Assembly: GCA_011389685.1 (NCBI GenBank) | Contig: JAABTV010000012.1 | Span: 1-64,000, forward strand | Direction of reading: 5' to 3' | DNA: 64,000 nucleotides | Source of the DNA: Paracoccaceae bacterium | Lineage (GTDB): Bacteria > Pseudomonadota > Alphaproteobacteria > Rhodobacterales > Rhodobacteraceae | In this document: positions 17,267 through 25,509 of the stretch, piece by piece | How positions within the stretch are numbered: the first letter of the stretch is position 1 | Layout: every line of letters begins with the position of its first letter | Notes under the pieces: generated by a model | What the model was told of the DNA's origin: nothing | The model's database searches: none | The model's input: the letters and a program-made list of their open reading frames with translations, nothing else | Position numbers and translations under genes: made by a program

Positions 17267-18085
17267 ATGTGTGATATCTGCGTCATGAATGCCGTGAAAA
17301 CGAAAATGCTCTCGCGGCGCGATCTGTTTCGGGGCGCGGCCATGGCCGGGGCCGCCGCCGCCCTCGGCACCGCCGCCGCCACGCCCGCGCTGGCCGCGGG
17401 CCACGGGGCGGGGCCAACCGACATGACCCACACGCTGCACCGCGACTTTCCGACCTTCTTCGGCGATCCGCAATATTCCGAGGAGCAGCTTTTCAACTAC
17501 GCCGAACACAGCTTCAACCTCAAGCAGTTCACGGTCAACGAACACACCGGCACCCATGTCGACGCGCCGCTGCATTTCTCGGCCGACGGGGCGTCGGTCG
17601 ACGAGATCCCGATCGCGCAACTGGTCGCGCCGCTTTGCATCATCGACATCGCTGTCCGCGCCGCGGACGACCCCGACGCGCAGGTGACCCCCGATGACAT
17701 CAGCGCGTGGATTTCCGCCCATGGCGAGATTCCCGACAATGCCTGCGTGGCGATGCATTCGGGCTGGGGCCCCAAGGTCAACGGTGACGGGTTTCGCAAT
17801 TTCGACGGTGAGGCGATGCATTTCCCCGGCTTTCATCTCGAGGCCGCGACCATGCTGATGGAAGAAACCGGCGCGATGTCGATCGCGGTCGATACGCTCA
17901 GCCTCGATCACGGCCCCTCGCCCGATTTCGCCACCCATTACGCATGGCTGCCCAGCGGGCGGTTCGGAATCGAATGTGTCGCCAATCTCGACAAGCTGCC
18001 CGCCGCGGGCGCGACGCTGGTGATCGGCGCGCCCAAGCATCGCGGCGGCACAGGCGGCCCGGCCCGGCTCATCGCGCTGGCCTGA
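17267..18085 (+). CDS. Tat-exported cyclase-family metal hydrolase
   Basis: 272 residues of the cyclase/KynB-like family (metal-dependent hydrolases such as bacterial arylformamidase and isatin hydrolase). The metal-binding motif HTGTHVDAPLHF lies near 90-101. A twin-arginine signal SRRDLFRGAAM followed by an Ala-rich hydrophobic stretch predicts export to the periplasm. An unusual CxxC (MCDIC) precedes the Tat motif. ATG at 17267 is preceded by GGAG at proper distance; the GTG three codons earlier overlaps that site. Substrate unknown. Confidence 0.85.
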   Translation: MCDICVMNAVKTKMLSRRDLFRGAAMAGAAAALGTAAATPALAAGHGAGPTDMTHTLHRDFPTFFGDPQYSEEQLFNYAEHSFNLKQFTVNEHTGTHVDAPLHFSADGASVDEIPIAQLVAPLCIIDIAVRAADDPDAQVTPDDISAWISAHGEIPDNACVAMHSGWGPKVNGDGFRNFDGEAMHFPGFHLEAATMLMEETGAMSIAVDTLSLDHGPSPDFATHYAWLPSGRFGIECVANLDKLPAAGATLVIGAPKHRGGTGGPARLIALA

Positions 18086-18131
18086 GATTTGAGCGCAGCG
18101 TTGCGTGAATGGTTAACGGCCCATGTGGCCG

Positions 18132-18178
18132 CCCCCGGCAGCCGGATGGCAGCCGGGGGGTGCACGCAAATCACCCCC
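18132..18178. repeat. GC palindrome, copy A of a two-copy element
   Basis: CCCCCGGC (18132-18139) pairs with GCCGGGGG (18152-18159). The sequence CCGGCAGCCGGA, a 2-base variation, then GCAGCCGGGG, then ATCACCCCC recurs at about 44206-44245, and both copies also carry GGTGCACGC. Located 46 bases after the cyclase stop, where it may also terminate transcription. Confidence 0.5.
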
Positions 18179-18328
18179 CGTTTTCGCGCTGTTCGGTCAA
18201 ACCCTTGACGCGGCGCACGCCGCCCCCGCCCTGGCGCGGGTGGCGTGTCGGGGATTCCCCCTTGCCGATCCCGCAGGATCTGGCAGGATGTCGAAAAAGC
18301 CTTTAAAAACAATGGAAAGGAAAGCCCC

Positions 18329-19318
18329 ATGACCGCCCGTCCCGGTCCGCGCAACCTGATCACCGATGTCGAGGGCCTCCTGGTCGGCCACGCATCCGAC
18401 ACCCGGATCAAGACCGGCAGCACCGTCCTGACAGGTAACGCCCCCTTCACCTGCGGCGTGCATGTCATGGGCGGCGCCCCGGGTTCCCGCGAAACCGACC
18501 TGCTGGCGCCCGACAAGACGGTGGAACAGGTCGACGCGCTGGTGCTCTCGGGCGGCTCGGCCTTCGGGCTCGACGCGGCCTCGGGCGTGGCCGACAGGTT
18601 GCGCGCGATGGGGCGCGGCTTTGCCGTGGGCGATCAGTTGGTGCCGATCGTGCCGGGCGCGATCCTCTTTGACCTGATCAATGGCGGCGACAAGGCATGG
18701 GGTGAAAACCCCTACAAGGCGCTCGGCCACGAAGCGCTTGAAAATGCATCGGAAACCTTCTCGCTCGGCAGCATCGGCGCCGGCACGGGGGCCACCACCG
18801 CCAATCTCAAGGGCGGGCTCGGCTCGGCCTCGGTCATCCTGCCCTCGGGTCACACGGTGGGCGCGCTGGTCGCGGTGAACAGCCTTGGCGCGGCAACCGT
18901 GGGCGACACGCCGCATTTCTGGGCCGCACCCTTCGAGGTCGCGGATGAGTTCGGCGGCCTCGGCCCCTCGGCACTGTTCCCCGAACCCCATGCCCCGCCC
19001 ACCAAGCTCGCGGCCCATGCCAACACCACGATCGGCATCGTCGCCACCGATGCCACTCTGACCCAGGCACAATGCACCCGCATCGCCACCGCCGCCCATG
19101 ACGGCTTTGCCCGCGCGCTTTTCCCGTCCCACACGCCCATGGATGGCGACCTGATCTTCGCCGCCGCCACCGGCCACAAACCGCTGGAAAACCCCTTGGC
19201 CGACACGCTTTATATCGGTCACGCCGCCGCCGTCGCCATGGCCCGCGCCATTGCCCGCGCGGTGTTCCACGCCAGTCCCGCCGAGGGCGACATCCTGCCC
19301 TGCTGGTCCTCGCTCTGA
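18329..19318 (+). CDS. P1 (S58/DmpA-like) family peptidase
   Basis: 329 residues. Self-processing N-terminal-nucleophile peptidase family that includes DmpA and beta-peptidyl aminopeptidases, which cleave N-terminal residues or beta-amino-acid peptides. Typical blocks are visible: ITDVEGLLVGHASD at the start, VDALVLSGGSAFGLDAASGV (about 65-84) and GAGTGATTANLKGGLGSAS (about 150-168) near the expected cleavage and nucleophile site. No signal peptide, so cytoplasmic. ATG at 18329 follows GGAAAGGAAA. Apparently monocistronic; a hairpin terminator follows. Confidence 0.87.
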   Translation: MTARPGPRNLITDVEGLLVGHASDTRIKTGSTVLTGNAPFTCGVHVMGGAPGSRETDLLAPDKTVEQVDALVLSGGSAFGLDAASGVADRLRAMGRGFAVGDQLVPIVPGAILFDLINGGDKAWGENPYKALGHEALENASETFSLGSIGAGTGATTANLKGGLGSASVILPSGHTVGALVAVNSLGAATVGDTPHFWAAPFEVADEFGGLGPSALFPEPHAPPTKLAAHANTTIGIVATDATLTQAQCTRIATAAHDGFARALFPSHTPMDGDLIFAAATGHKPLENPLADTLYIGHAAAVAMARAIARAVFHASPAEGDILPCWSSL

Positions 19319-19350
19319 TCCTTCATCTTGCCCGAAATACTCCGGGGAGC

Positions 19351-19371
19351 GCGAGGGGTGGAACCCCTCGC
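19351..19371. terminator. Hairpin between convergent genes
   Basis: GCGAGGGG (19351-19358) pairs with CCCCTCGC (19364-19371) around a 5-base loop, in the 59-base gap between the convergent P1 peptidase and alpha/beta hydrolase genes. It is preceded by the recurrent motif CTTCATCTTGCCC(G)AAATACTC (19321-19342). No T tract, so efficiency as an intrinsic terminator is uncertain. Confidence 0.6.
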
Positions 19372-19377
19372 CCGGCC

Positions 19378-20169
19378 CTATCCTACAAGCATTTCGACCA
19401 GATCGCTGTCAGCCAGTTCCAGCGATTCGATCACGTCGAAATGATGCCGCCCCTCGGCCACCACCATGTCACAGCCCCAGGCCTCGGAAAGCCAGCGCGC
19501 CTGATCCAGGAACGCCGGCCGCTCGTCACCCCCGACCCAGGCCGTGACCGGCACATCGAGACGATCCTCCATCAGAACCGGGCTTTCGGCCATGGCCTCG
19601 GCCGCGTCGAGCTGCAATTGTGCATTCATCGAGGTGCTGAGCAGCGGGCGCAAATCCGCCACCGGCGAGATCGGAACCACCCGTCGCAACCGCCCCGCCA
19701 CTTCACCCGCCACCATGCCCTTCTCCAGCATCCGCGCCACCAGATGCCCACCCGCCGAATGCCCGGTCAGGACCAGTGGCCCCTCGACCATCGCCGCCAT
19801 CACCTCCACCGCGCGGGCGATCTGCCGCGTGATCTGGCTGATCCGCACATCCGGGCAGAGATCATAGGACGGCATCGCCACCGCCCAGCCCCGCGCCACC
19901 GCCCCGGCCGCCAGATGCGACCACGAGGACTTGTCGAACTTGAGCCAATAGCCGCCATGGACGAAAACCATCAACCCCCTGGCCGCGCCGTCCGGCAGGA
20001 ACAGGTCGAACCGCTCGCGCGGGCGCGCGCCATAGGCCAGGTCGAGCCGCGCGCGATCCTCATGCGCCTGCTGCACCCGCCACATTTCCGCCGCCTCGGC
20101 CCATTGACCCGGAAACCGCTCGGCCCCCGGAATATGCGCCGCATTGGCATAGGCGTCGTCCAGTTCCAC
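19378..20169 (-). CDS. Alpha/beta hydrolase, kynurenine-formamidase-like
   Basis: 263 residues. The oxyanion-hole motif HGGYW (71-75) and nucleophile Ser138 in GHSAGGH are those of eukaryotic-type arylformamidases and related esterases; His242 or His243 in GRHHFD is the likely catalytic His. Start is GTG at 20169, preceded by GAGGAGG. No tryptophan pathway genes (kynA, kynU) are nearby, so kynurenine formamidase activity is only one option among carboxylesterase functions. It is divergent from gabD, with about 110 bases between starts. Confidence 0.82.
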   Translation of the reverse strand: MELDDAYANAAHIPGAERFPGQWAEAAEMWRVQQAHEDRARLDLAYGARPRERFDLFLPDGAARGLMVFVHGGYWLKFDKSSWSHLAAGAVARGWAVAMPSYDLCPDVRISQITRQIARAVEVMAAMVEGPLVLTGHSAGGHLVARMLEKGMVAGEVAGRLRRVVPISPVADLRPLLSTSMNAQLQLDAAEAMAESPVLMEDRLDVPVTAWVGGDERPAFLDQARWLSEAWGCDMVVAEGRHHFDVIESLELADSDLVEMLVG

Positions 20170-20279
20170 CTGTCAATCCTCCTCATCTGGCCCTAGACAA
20201 TCCTAGGCCCAAATGCTTTGCCTTGGCGAGACACTTTCCGCATTCTGATAATCGACCCATGAAGGGGGAGGATACACCC

Positions 20280-21755
20280 ATGCTCGATACCGTCACCAAT
20301 CTCGCATCGCTGCTCAAGGATCCCACGCTGCTCGTCACCCGGGCCTACGTCGCCGGGGAATTCGTCGATGGAGACAACGGCACCTTTGCCGTGACCAACC
20401 CCGCGCGTGGCGATGTCATCGCCGAGGTGGCCGATCTTTCCCGCGCGCAGGTGGCCGATGCCATCGCCAAGGCCGAGGTCGCGCAAAAGGACTGGGCCAG
20501 ATGGACCGGCAAGGAACGCGCCGCCGTGCTGCGCCGCTGGTTCGACCTGATGATGGAACATCAGGACGACCTCGGCACCATCCTCACCGCCGAGATGGGC
20601 AAACCCGTGGCCGAGGCGCGTGGCGAGATCGCCTATGGCGCCTCCTTCATCGAGTTCTTTGCCGAAGAGGCCAAGCGCGTCTATGGCGAGACCATCCCCG
20701 GCCATCAGCGCGACAAGCGCATCACCGTCATTCGCCAGCCGATCGGCGTGGCGGCCTCGATCACGCCATGGAACTTCCCCAACGCGATGATCACCCGCAA
20801 GGCCGGCCCGGCGCTGGCCGCGGGCTGCTCGATGGTCGCACGGCCCGCCAAGGAAACGCCGCTTTCGGCGCTGGTCCTGGGCGAGTTGGCCAAGCGCGCC
20901 GGCATCCCCGATGGCGTCTTCTCGGTCGTCACCTCGTCGAGCGCGTCGGAGATCGGCAAGGAATTCTGCGAAAACCCGGCGGTGCGCAAGCTCACCTTCA
21001 CCGGCTCGACAGAGGTGGGCCGCATCCTGCTGCGCCAGGCCGCCGACCAGGTGATGAAATGCTCGATGGAGCTGGGCGGCAATGCGCCCTTCATCGTGTT
21101 CGACGATGCCGACCTCGACGCGGCCGTGGAAGGCGCGATCATGTGCAAGTTCCGCAACAACGGCCAGACCTGCGTCTGCGCCAACCGCATCTATGTTCAG
21201 GCCGGGGTCTATGACGCCTTCGCCGAGAAACTGACCGAACGGTTGGCAAAAATGAAAGTGGGCGACGGGCTTGAGGAAGACACCGCCTTCGGCCCGTTGA
21301 TCAACCCCGATGCGGTCGAGAAGGTGCGCGAACATATCGACGACGCGCTCTCCAAGGGCGGCAAGATCACCTTCGGCGGCAGTCAGCACAATCTCGGCGG
21401 CACCTTCTTCCAGCCGACGATCATCACCGGCGCCACGCAGGACATGCAGGTTGCCACCGACGAAACCTTCGGCCCGATGGCCCCGCTCTTCAGGTTCGAG
21501 GACGAGGACGAGGTGATCGCCATGGCCAATGACACGATCTTTGGCCTTGCGTCCTATTTCTACGCCAAGGATCTGTCCCGCGTCTACAAGGTGGCCGAGG
21601 CGCTGGAATACGGCATCGTCGGCGTCAACACCGGCATCATCTCGACCGAGGTCGCACCCTTCGGCGGGGTCAAGCAATCCGGCCTTGGCCGCGAAGGCTC
21701 AAGCCACGGCATCGACGAGTTTCTCGAGATGAAATACATCTGCATGTCGGTCTGA
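20280..21755 (+). CDS. gabD: NAD(P)-dependent succinate-semialdehyde dehydrogenase
   Basis: 491 residues of the aldehyde dehydrogenase superfamily, GabD type, oxidising succinate semialdehyde to succinate in GABA and putrescine catabolism. Visible: ITPWNFPNAM cofactor-loop (161-170), general-base Glu264 in MELGGNAP, nucleophile Cys298 in NNGQTCVCANR, and the C-terminal FGGVKQSGLGREGS. ATG at 20280 follows GGGGGAGG. Alone in the plus direction; no gabT beside it. Its substrate could come from the polyamine genes at 60-64 kb, though these are 40 kb away. Confidence 0.92.
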   Translation: MLDTVTNLASLLKDPTLLVTRAYVAGEFVDGDNGTFAVTNPARGDVIAEVADLSRAQVADAIAKAEVAQKDWARWTGKERAAVLRRWFDLMMEHQDDLGTILTAEMGKPVAEARGEIAYGASFIEFFAEEAKRVYGETIPGHQRDKRITVIRQPIGVAASITPWNFPNAMITRKAGPALAAGCSMVARPAKETPLSALVLGELAKRAGIPDGVFSVVTSSSASEIGKEFCENPAVRKLTFTGSTEVGRILLRQAADQVMKCSMELGGNAPFIVFDDADLDAAVEGAIMCKFRNNGQTCVCANRIYVQAGVYDAFAEKLTERLAKMKVGDGLEEDTAFGPLINPDAVEKVREHIDDALSKGGKITFGGSQHNLGGTFFQPTIITGATQDMQVATDETFGPMAPLFRFEDEDEVIAMANDTIFGLASYFYAKDLSRVYKVAEALEYGIVGVNTGIISTEVAPFGGVKQSGLGREGSSHGIDEFLEMKYICMSV

Positions 21756-21867
21756 TCCGGCATGAAACCGCATTGCGCAGGGGACCGCGCATCTGGTGTC
21801 GGTCCCCTCGCATCCCGGACGAATACGGCCTAACTTGGGGCATCTCATCTTGCAAAAGGGATGCCCC

Positions 21868-23097
21868 ATGCGCCGCTCCTCCACCGCGATCCTGGCAACC
21901 TGTCTCGCCCTGCCGCTCGCCGCGCAGGACGGCACGCGCGATATCGCCGGATCGCTGACCTATCTGGCGCGCATCGCCCTGCCGCCCGATGCCGAGGTTG
22001 CCGTCACCGCGCGCGGTGCCTTTGAGACGGTGCTGGGGGCATCGCGGTTCACCGCCGACGGGAAACAGGTGCCGCTGCCCTTTTCACTGACCGTGCCGAA
22101 CGGTCTTTCCGGGCAACTCGATGCGCTCATCCGCATCGGCGGCGCGCCGCGCTGGATCATCCGTGACATCGCCTTTGACGCGAGCGACATGCCGGTTGAT
22201 CTGGGCGAATTGCGTCTCGACCCGACAACCCCGCTGGCCTTTGCAACGCAATACGATTGCAATGGCCGGCCGGTCGCCTTCGGTATCCTGAATGACCGCG
22301 CCGTGCTGCGCGTGGATGGGCGCGATTTCGAGATGGAAGAGGCCGTTTCCGCCTCGGGTGCGCGTTATGTCGCCTCGGACGGGTCCGACACCGAATTCTG
22401 GTCCAAAGGCGACACGGCGATGCTGACCCTCGAAGGTCAGGACATGGGCCAATGTATCAAAGCCATGCCCGAACCGTTCCTCTACCGTGCCCGCGGCAAC
22501 GAGCCGGGCTGGCATGTGCGGATCGGTGACGACACGGTTGACATTACCGCCGATTACAGCGCGCTGAGCCTGACCACGCCGCGCCCGGAGGTGCAGGTTT
22601 CCCCCGGCGCCTATTCCTTCGCCATGCCGCAGATCGACGCGCGACTGACCCTGCAAGAGCGGCTCTGCCACGACGACGCAACCGGCATGCCATATCCGCA
22701 CATCGCCACGCTCAGGCTTGGCGAACGCCGCCTGACGGGGTGCGGTGGCGACCCGGCCGAGCTTTTGACCGGTGCCGCATGGCACATCGAACATGTCGCC
22801 GGCCAGGAGGTGACCGACAATGCCGATATAACCATCGCCTTCGATACCGTTGGGCGGATTTCAGGGCGCGCGGGCTGCAACCGTTTCATGGGCGGTTACG
22901 AGTTGACCGGCGAAGGGCTGCGGCTTGGCCGGATGGGCGTCACGATGATGGCCTGCCCCGCGGCGCAGATGGCGCAGGAGCGCCGCGTTCTCGACGCGCT
23001 GGACACAGTGCGGCGCTTCTACATCGACGCCAGCGGCTGGCTGCTTCTTGTCGGCGGTGCCAAGGACGCGCCTCTCCTGACCGCGCGGCGACCCTGA
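21868..23097 (+). CDS. Four-domain secreted/envelope protein (YbaY-, MliC-, COG3650- and META-like)
   Basis: 409 residues with an N-terminal signal peptide (RRSSTAILATCLALPLAAQ, cleaved near 20). Domains in order: YbaY/YscW-like beta domain (about 23-115), an MliC-like lysozyme-inhibitor segment starting at YDCNGRPVAFG (about 128-205), a COG3650-like segment with RARGNEPGWHVRI (about 205-300), and a META/HslJ domain with SGRAGCNRFMGGYEL (about 305-405). Each is usually a separate small envelope protein. No lipobox Cys, so probably periplasmic. Role likely in envelope protection (inference). ATG at 21868 follows AAAGGG. Confidence 0.8.
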   Translation: MRRSSTAILATCLALPLAAQDGTRDIAGSLTYLARIALPPDAEVAVTARGAFETVLGASRFTADGKQVPLPFSLTVPNGLSGQLDALIRIGGAPRWIIRDIAFDASDMPVDLGELRLDPTTPLAFATQYDCNGRPVAFGILNDRAVLRVDGRDFEMEEAVSASGARYVASDGSDTEFWSKGDTAMLTLEGQDMGQCIKAMPEPFLYRARGNEPGWHVRIGDDTVDITADYSALSLTTPRPEVQVSPGAYSFAMPQIDARLTLQERLCHDDATGMPYPHIATLRLGERRLTGCGGDPAELLTGAAWHIEHVAGQEVTDNADITIAFDTVGRISGRAGCNRFMGGYELTGEGLRLGRMGVTMMACPAAQMAQERRVLDALDTVRRFYIDASGWLLLVGGAKDAPLLTARRP

Positions 23098-23168
23098 CGG
23101 GCGCATGATGGAAAAAGCCCGGCCAAGAGATCGGCCGGGCCACTTTCATGCGGATCGACACGTGCCGA

Positions 23169-23639
23169 TCAGTTGACGGCTTCCGCGTCAACCACATCCT
23201 TTTCAACCGCATCCTCGCCCTTGGCGATCTCGATCCGGCGCGGTTTCAGCGCCTCGGGGATCTCGCGAATGAGGTCGATATGCAGCATCCCGTCGGTATG
23301 GGTTGCGCCCAACACCTTGACATGATCGGCCAGTTGGAACCGGCGCTCAAAGGCGCGGGTGGCAATGCCGCGATGCAGATAGGTGCGTTGCTCGTCCTCC
23401 TCGGCCTTGCGGGCCGACACGATCAGCGCCCCGTCCCTGACCTCGACCGACAGATCGTTCTCGGCGAAACCGGCCACGGCGATCGAGATGCGATAGGCAT
23501 CGTCGGCGGTCTTTTCGATGTTGTAGGGGGGGTAGGTATTGGCGGTCACGTCATTCGCCATCACCCGGTCCAGCATGTCGGCGATCTGGTCGAAACCGAC
23601 GGTTGCACGGTAGAGCGGTGCAAGATCAAAGTTACGCAT
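23169..23639 (-). CDS. Small heat-shock protein (Hsp20/IbpA family)
   Basis: 156 residues. ATP-independent holdase chaperone. Alpha-crystallin domain about 35-130 with PPYNIEKTADDAYRISIAVAGF at its start; the usual I-x-I-type C-terminal anchor is represented by RRIEIAKGE. The N-terminal RNFDLAPLYRATVGFD is typical of alphaproteobacterial class A sHsp. Strong ribosome-binding site CGGAGGA. Its leader of about 100 bases and a sigma-32-like promoter are described separately. Monocistronic. Confidence 0.92.
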   Translation of the reverse strand: MRNFDLAPLYRATVGFDQIADMLDRVMANDVTANTYPPYNIEKTADDAYRISIAVAGFAENDLSVEVRDGALIVSARKAEEDEQRTYLHRGIATRAFERRFQLADHVKVLGATHTDGMLHIDLIREIPEALKPRRIEIAKGEDAVEKDVVDAEAVN

Positions 23640-23740
23640 GGGTCATCCTCCGTTGAGCGATAACATGTCATGTTGCGATCTTCCCATTCCGGGACAGACC
23701 ATTCTTGTACCAGGGCCCGGAAAGGCGCCCTGACGACCTC

Positions 23741-23770
23741 TAGATGGTAAGGTGGATTTCCCTTGTCAAG
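23741..23770 (-). promoter_or_regulatory. Putative heat-shock promoter of the Hsp20 gene
   Basis: On the minus strand CTTGACA (23764-23770) is followed after about 17 bases by ACCATCTA, resembling the alphaproteobacterial RpoH pattern (CTTG, then a C-rich/AT -10). It is about 100 bases upstream of the Hsp20 start. The fit of the -10 is loose. Confidence 0.35.
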
Positions 23771-23780
23771 ACCCCCGGGC

Positions 23781-24629
23781 TCAACCCGGCGGCCTGACGA
23801 ACCTCGCCCCGATGCCCGGGCGTTCGTCGCTCTCCTGGCTGTCGCCAACGCGCAATCTTCGCGCGCTCGTAGGCGCGATTTCGCCGGTCCGCGGCACCGG
23901 TCCTGCCCGCCGCAGCGCCCGCTTGAGTTCGGCCACGACCGGTGGCAATTCCATGCCAAAGGAAATCGGCGCGCCCTCGCGCGTGCCCCCGGACGAGACC
24001 AGCGACAGGATGCGCGCCCGCTGCCCCTGCCGGGTAAAGACCGGCGCACCGCTCGATCCGAAGGTCACGTCGCAATCGAACGCCATCAGCCCCTGACCCC
24101 GCCCCAGCAGGCCGCAATCGCGCTGCCATGACAGCGTTTCGCTGCGGCCCTGCCCGTAGGAAACGACGCTCACCCGCTCGCCCGCCTGTGCCTCGCCATG
24201 CAGCACGAAGGGGGCCGCCAGTGCCGCCGGAATCGCATTGTCCAGCCGCAACAGCGCGGCATCCACGCTTACCTGTTCGGCAGTCAGCCCGCGCGACGGC
24301 ACATAGCCGGGATGCGCCGCCACCCGTGCCACGCCGCGCTCGGCAATCGACGTGCCAAGCCGCCAACCGGCCTGGAATTGCATTTCACCCGCTTCATAGC
24401 GCCGTCCGCTGGCGCGGTCATAAACGCAATGCGCCGCCGTCAGCACCAGGTCGGTCGCGATCAGAACCCCGGTGCAGTAGCCCCGCCCTGCGATCTCGAC
24501 CCGGCCCACCGCCTCCCATCCCAGAAGGTCGCGGCGGTCGTCGAGACGCACCAGCCCGCTATTGGCCCCGGCCCAACCCGGCAGGACCAGCCCAAGGCTC
24601 AGCGCCGCTATGGCCGCCGCATATCTCAT
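23781..24629 (-). CDS. Secreted trypsin-like serine protease (second of a tandem pair)
   Basis: 282 residues. A signal peptide (about 1-22) precedes a chymotrypsin-fold domain. Catalytic triad visible as His67 (LTAAHC), Asp123 (SVDAALLRL) and Ser193 (FGSSGAP). The extra C-terminal tail after 245 is Arg-rich. The ATG overlaps the stop of the preceding protease by four bases (ATGA), so the two are co-translated. About half of the residues near the active site match the neighbour, consistent with tandem duplication. Export to periplasm or outside the cell is expected. Confidence 0.87.
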   Translation of the reverse strand: MRYAAAIAALSLGLVLPGWAGANSGLVRLDDRRDLLGWEAVGRVEIAGRGYCTGVLIATDLVLTAAHCVYDRASGRRYEAGEMQFQAGWRLGTSIAERGVARVAAHPGYVPSRGLTAEQVSVDAALLRLDNAIPAALAAPFVLHGEAQAGERVSVVSYGQGRSETLSWQRDCGLLGRGQGLMAFDCDVTFGSSGAPVFTRQGQRARILSLVSSGGTREGAPISFGMELPPVVAELKRALRRAGPVPRTGEIAPTSARRLRVGDSQESDERPGIGARFVRPPG

Positions 24630-25444
24630 GGCTTGACGAATTTCGCACCGGTCTCGCCGCGCGCGCCCCCCACGATGATCCGCCGCACCTGCGGCGACGC
24701 GCCTTCGCCGAACACCCCGCGCCCGGCGGCCAGTTCGGCCCTGAGCCGCTCCAGCGGTTCCGCAAGCGACGTGCCGAGCGACACTGGCGCGCCGTCCACC
24801 TCGGCCTTGGCCGACACCACCGACACGATCCGCACCGCCGCGCCGTCAAAGCTGAACACCGGCGCCCCGCTCGATCCGAAATCGATGTCACAGGACATCA
24901 CCAGAACCCCCTGCTGGCGCGCCAGAACCCGGCACATTTCCTGTATCGACGGCGCCTCCGAGCGATCCCTGGCATAAGAAACCACGCCGATCCGGTCGCC
25001 CTTGACCGGGCGCGCATCGGTCTCGAACGGGATCACCGTGGTATTGCGGATCGGATGGTGCAATTCGAGAAGCGCCACGTCGTTGCGCACCCGATCCGTG
25101 GCCAGCGCATCGCCAAAGCTGTAATCGGGGTGGATCACCGCCCGCCGCACCCAGCGATAGGCCGAGGCCCGCCCGTTGCGCCACCCGGCCAGAAACTCGA
25201 TGCCGGCATGGTCGATCCGCGCCCCGCTGCGCTTGTCGAACAGGCAATGCGCCGCCGTCAGCACCAGGTCGGGCGCGATCAGCGCCCCGGTGCAGAATCC
25301 CCTGCCGTCGATATCGAGCCGCCCAACGGCCTCCCAGCCACGGCCCTCATCACCCGTATCCAGCCGTTTGAGACGCGTATCCTGCGCCTGCACGACGGAG
25401 GCGACAAGGCTCAGAACCAGTGAAAGCGACAGGATACGAAACAT
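24626..25444 (-). CDS. Secreted trypsin-like serine protease (first of a tandem pair)
   Basis: 272 residues. Signal peptide MFRILSLSLVLSLVASVVQA (1-20), then a trypsin-like domain with His66 (LTAAHC), Asp122 (RNDVALLEL) and Ser192 (FGSSGAP). The nucleophile context is GSSGAP rather than GDSGGP, a variant shared by both copies. An additional Cys pair (Cys171, Cys185) may form a disulfide. First gene of the two-gene operon; 65 bases upstream lies the stop of glcF on the same strand side, so its promoter is in 25445-25509 or further upstream in the glc operon. Confidence 0.87.
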   Translation of the reverse strand: MFRILSLSLVLSLVASVVQAQDTRLKRLDTGDEGRGWEAVGRLDIDGRGFCTGALIAPDLVLTAAHCLFDKRSGARIDHAGIEFLAGWRNGRASAYRWVRRAVIHPDYSFGDALATDRVRNDVALLELHHPIRNTTVIPFETDARPVKGDRIGVVSYARDRSEAPSIQEMCRVLARQQGVLVMSCDIDFGSSGAPVFSFDGAAVRIVSVVSAKAEVDGAPVSLGTSLAEPLERLRAELAAGRGVFGEGASPQVRRIIVGGARGETGAKFVKP

Positions 25445-25509
25445 GGGCTCTCCGGCAGGTCGGGTCAGGTCGGGACTTTCCCCGCACCTAGCCGGCCTAT
25501 GGGGCGAAA

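Noticed and set aside
19378..20169. Assigning the alpha/beta hydrolase as kynurenine formamidase
   Set aside because: The motif is shared with many esterases and there are no kyn genes nearby.
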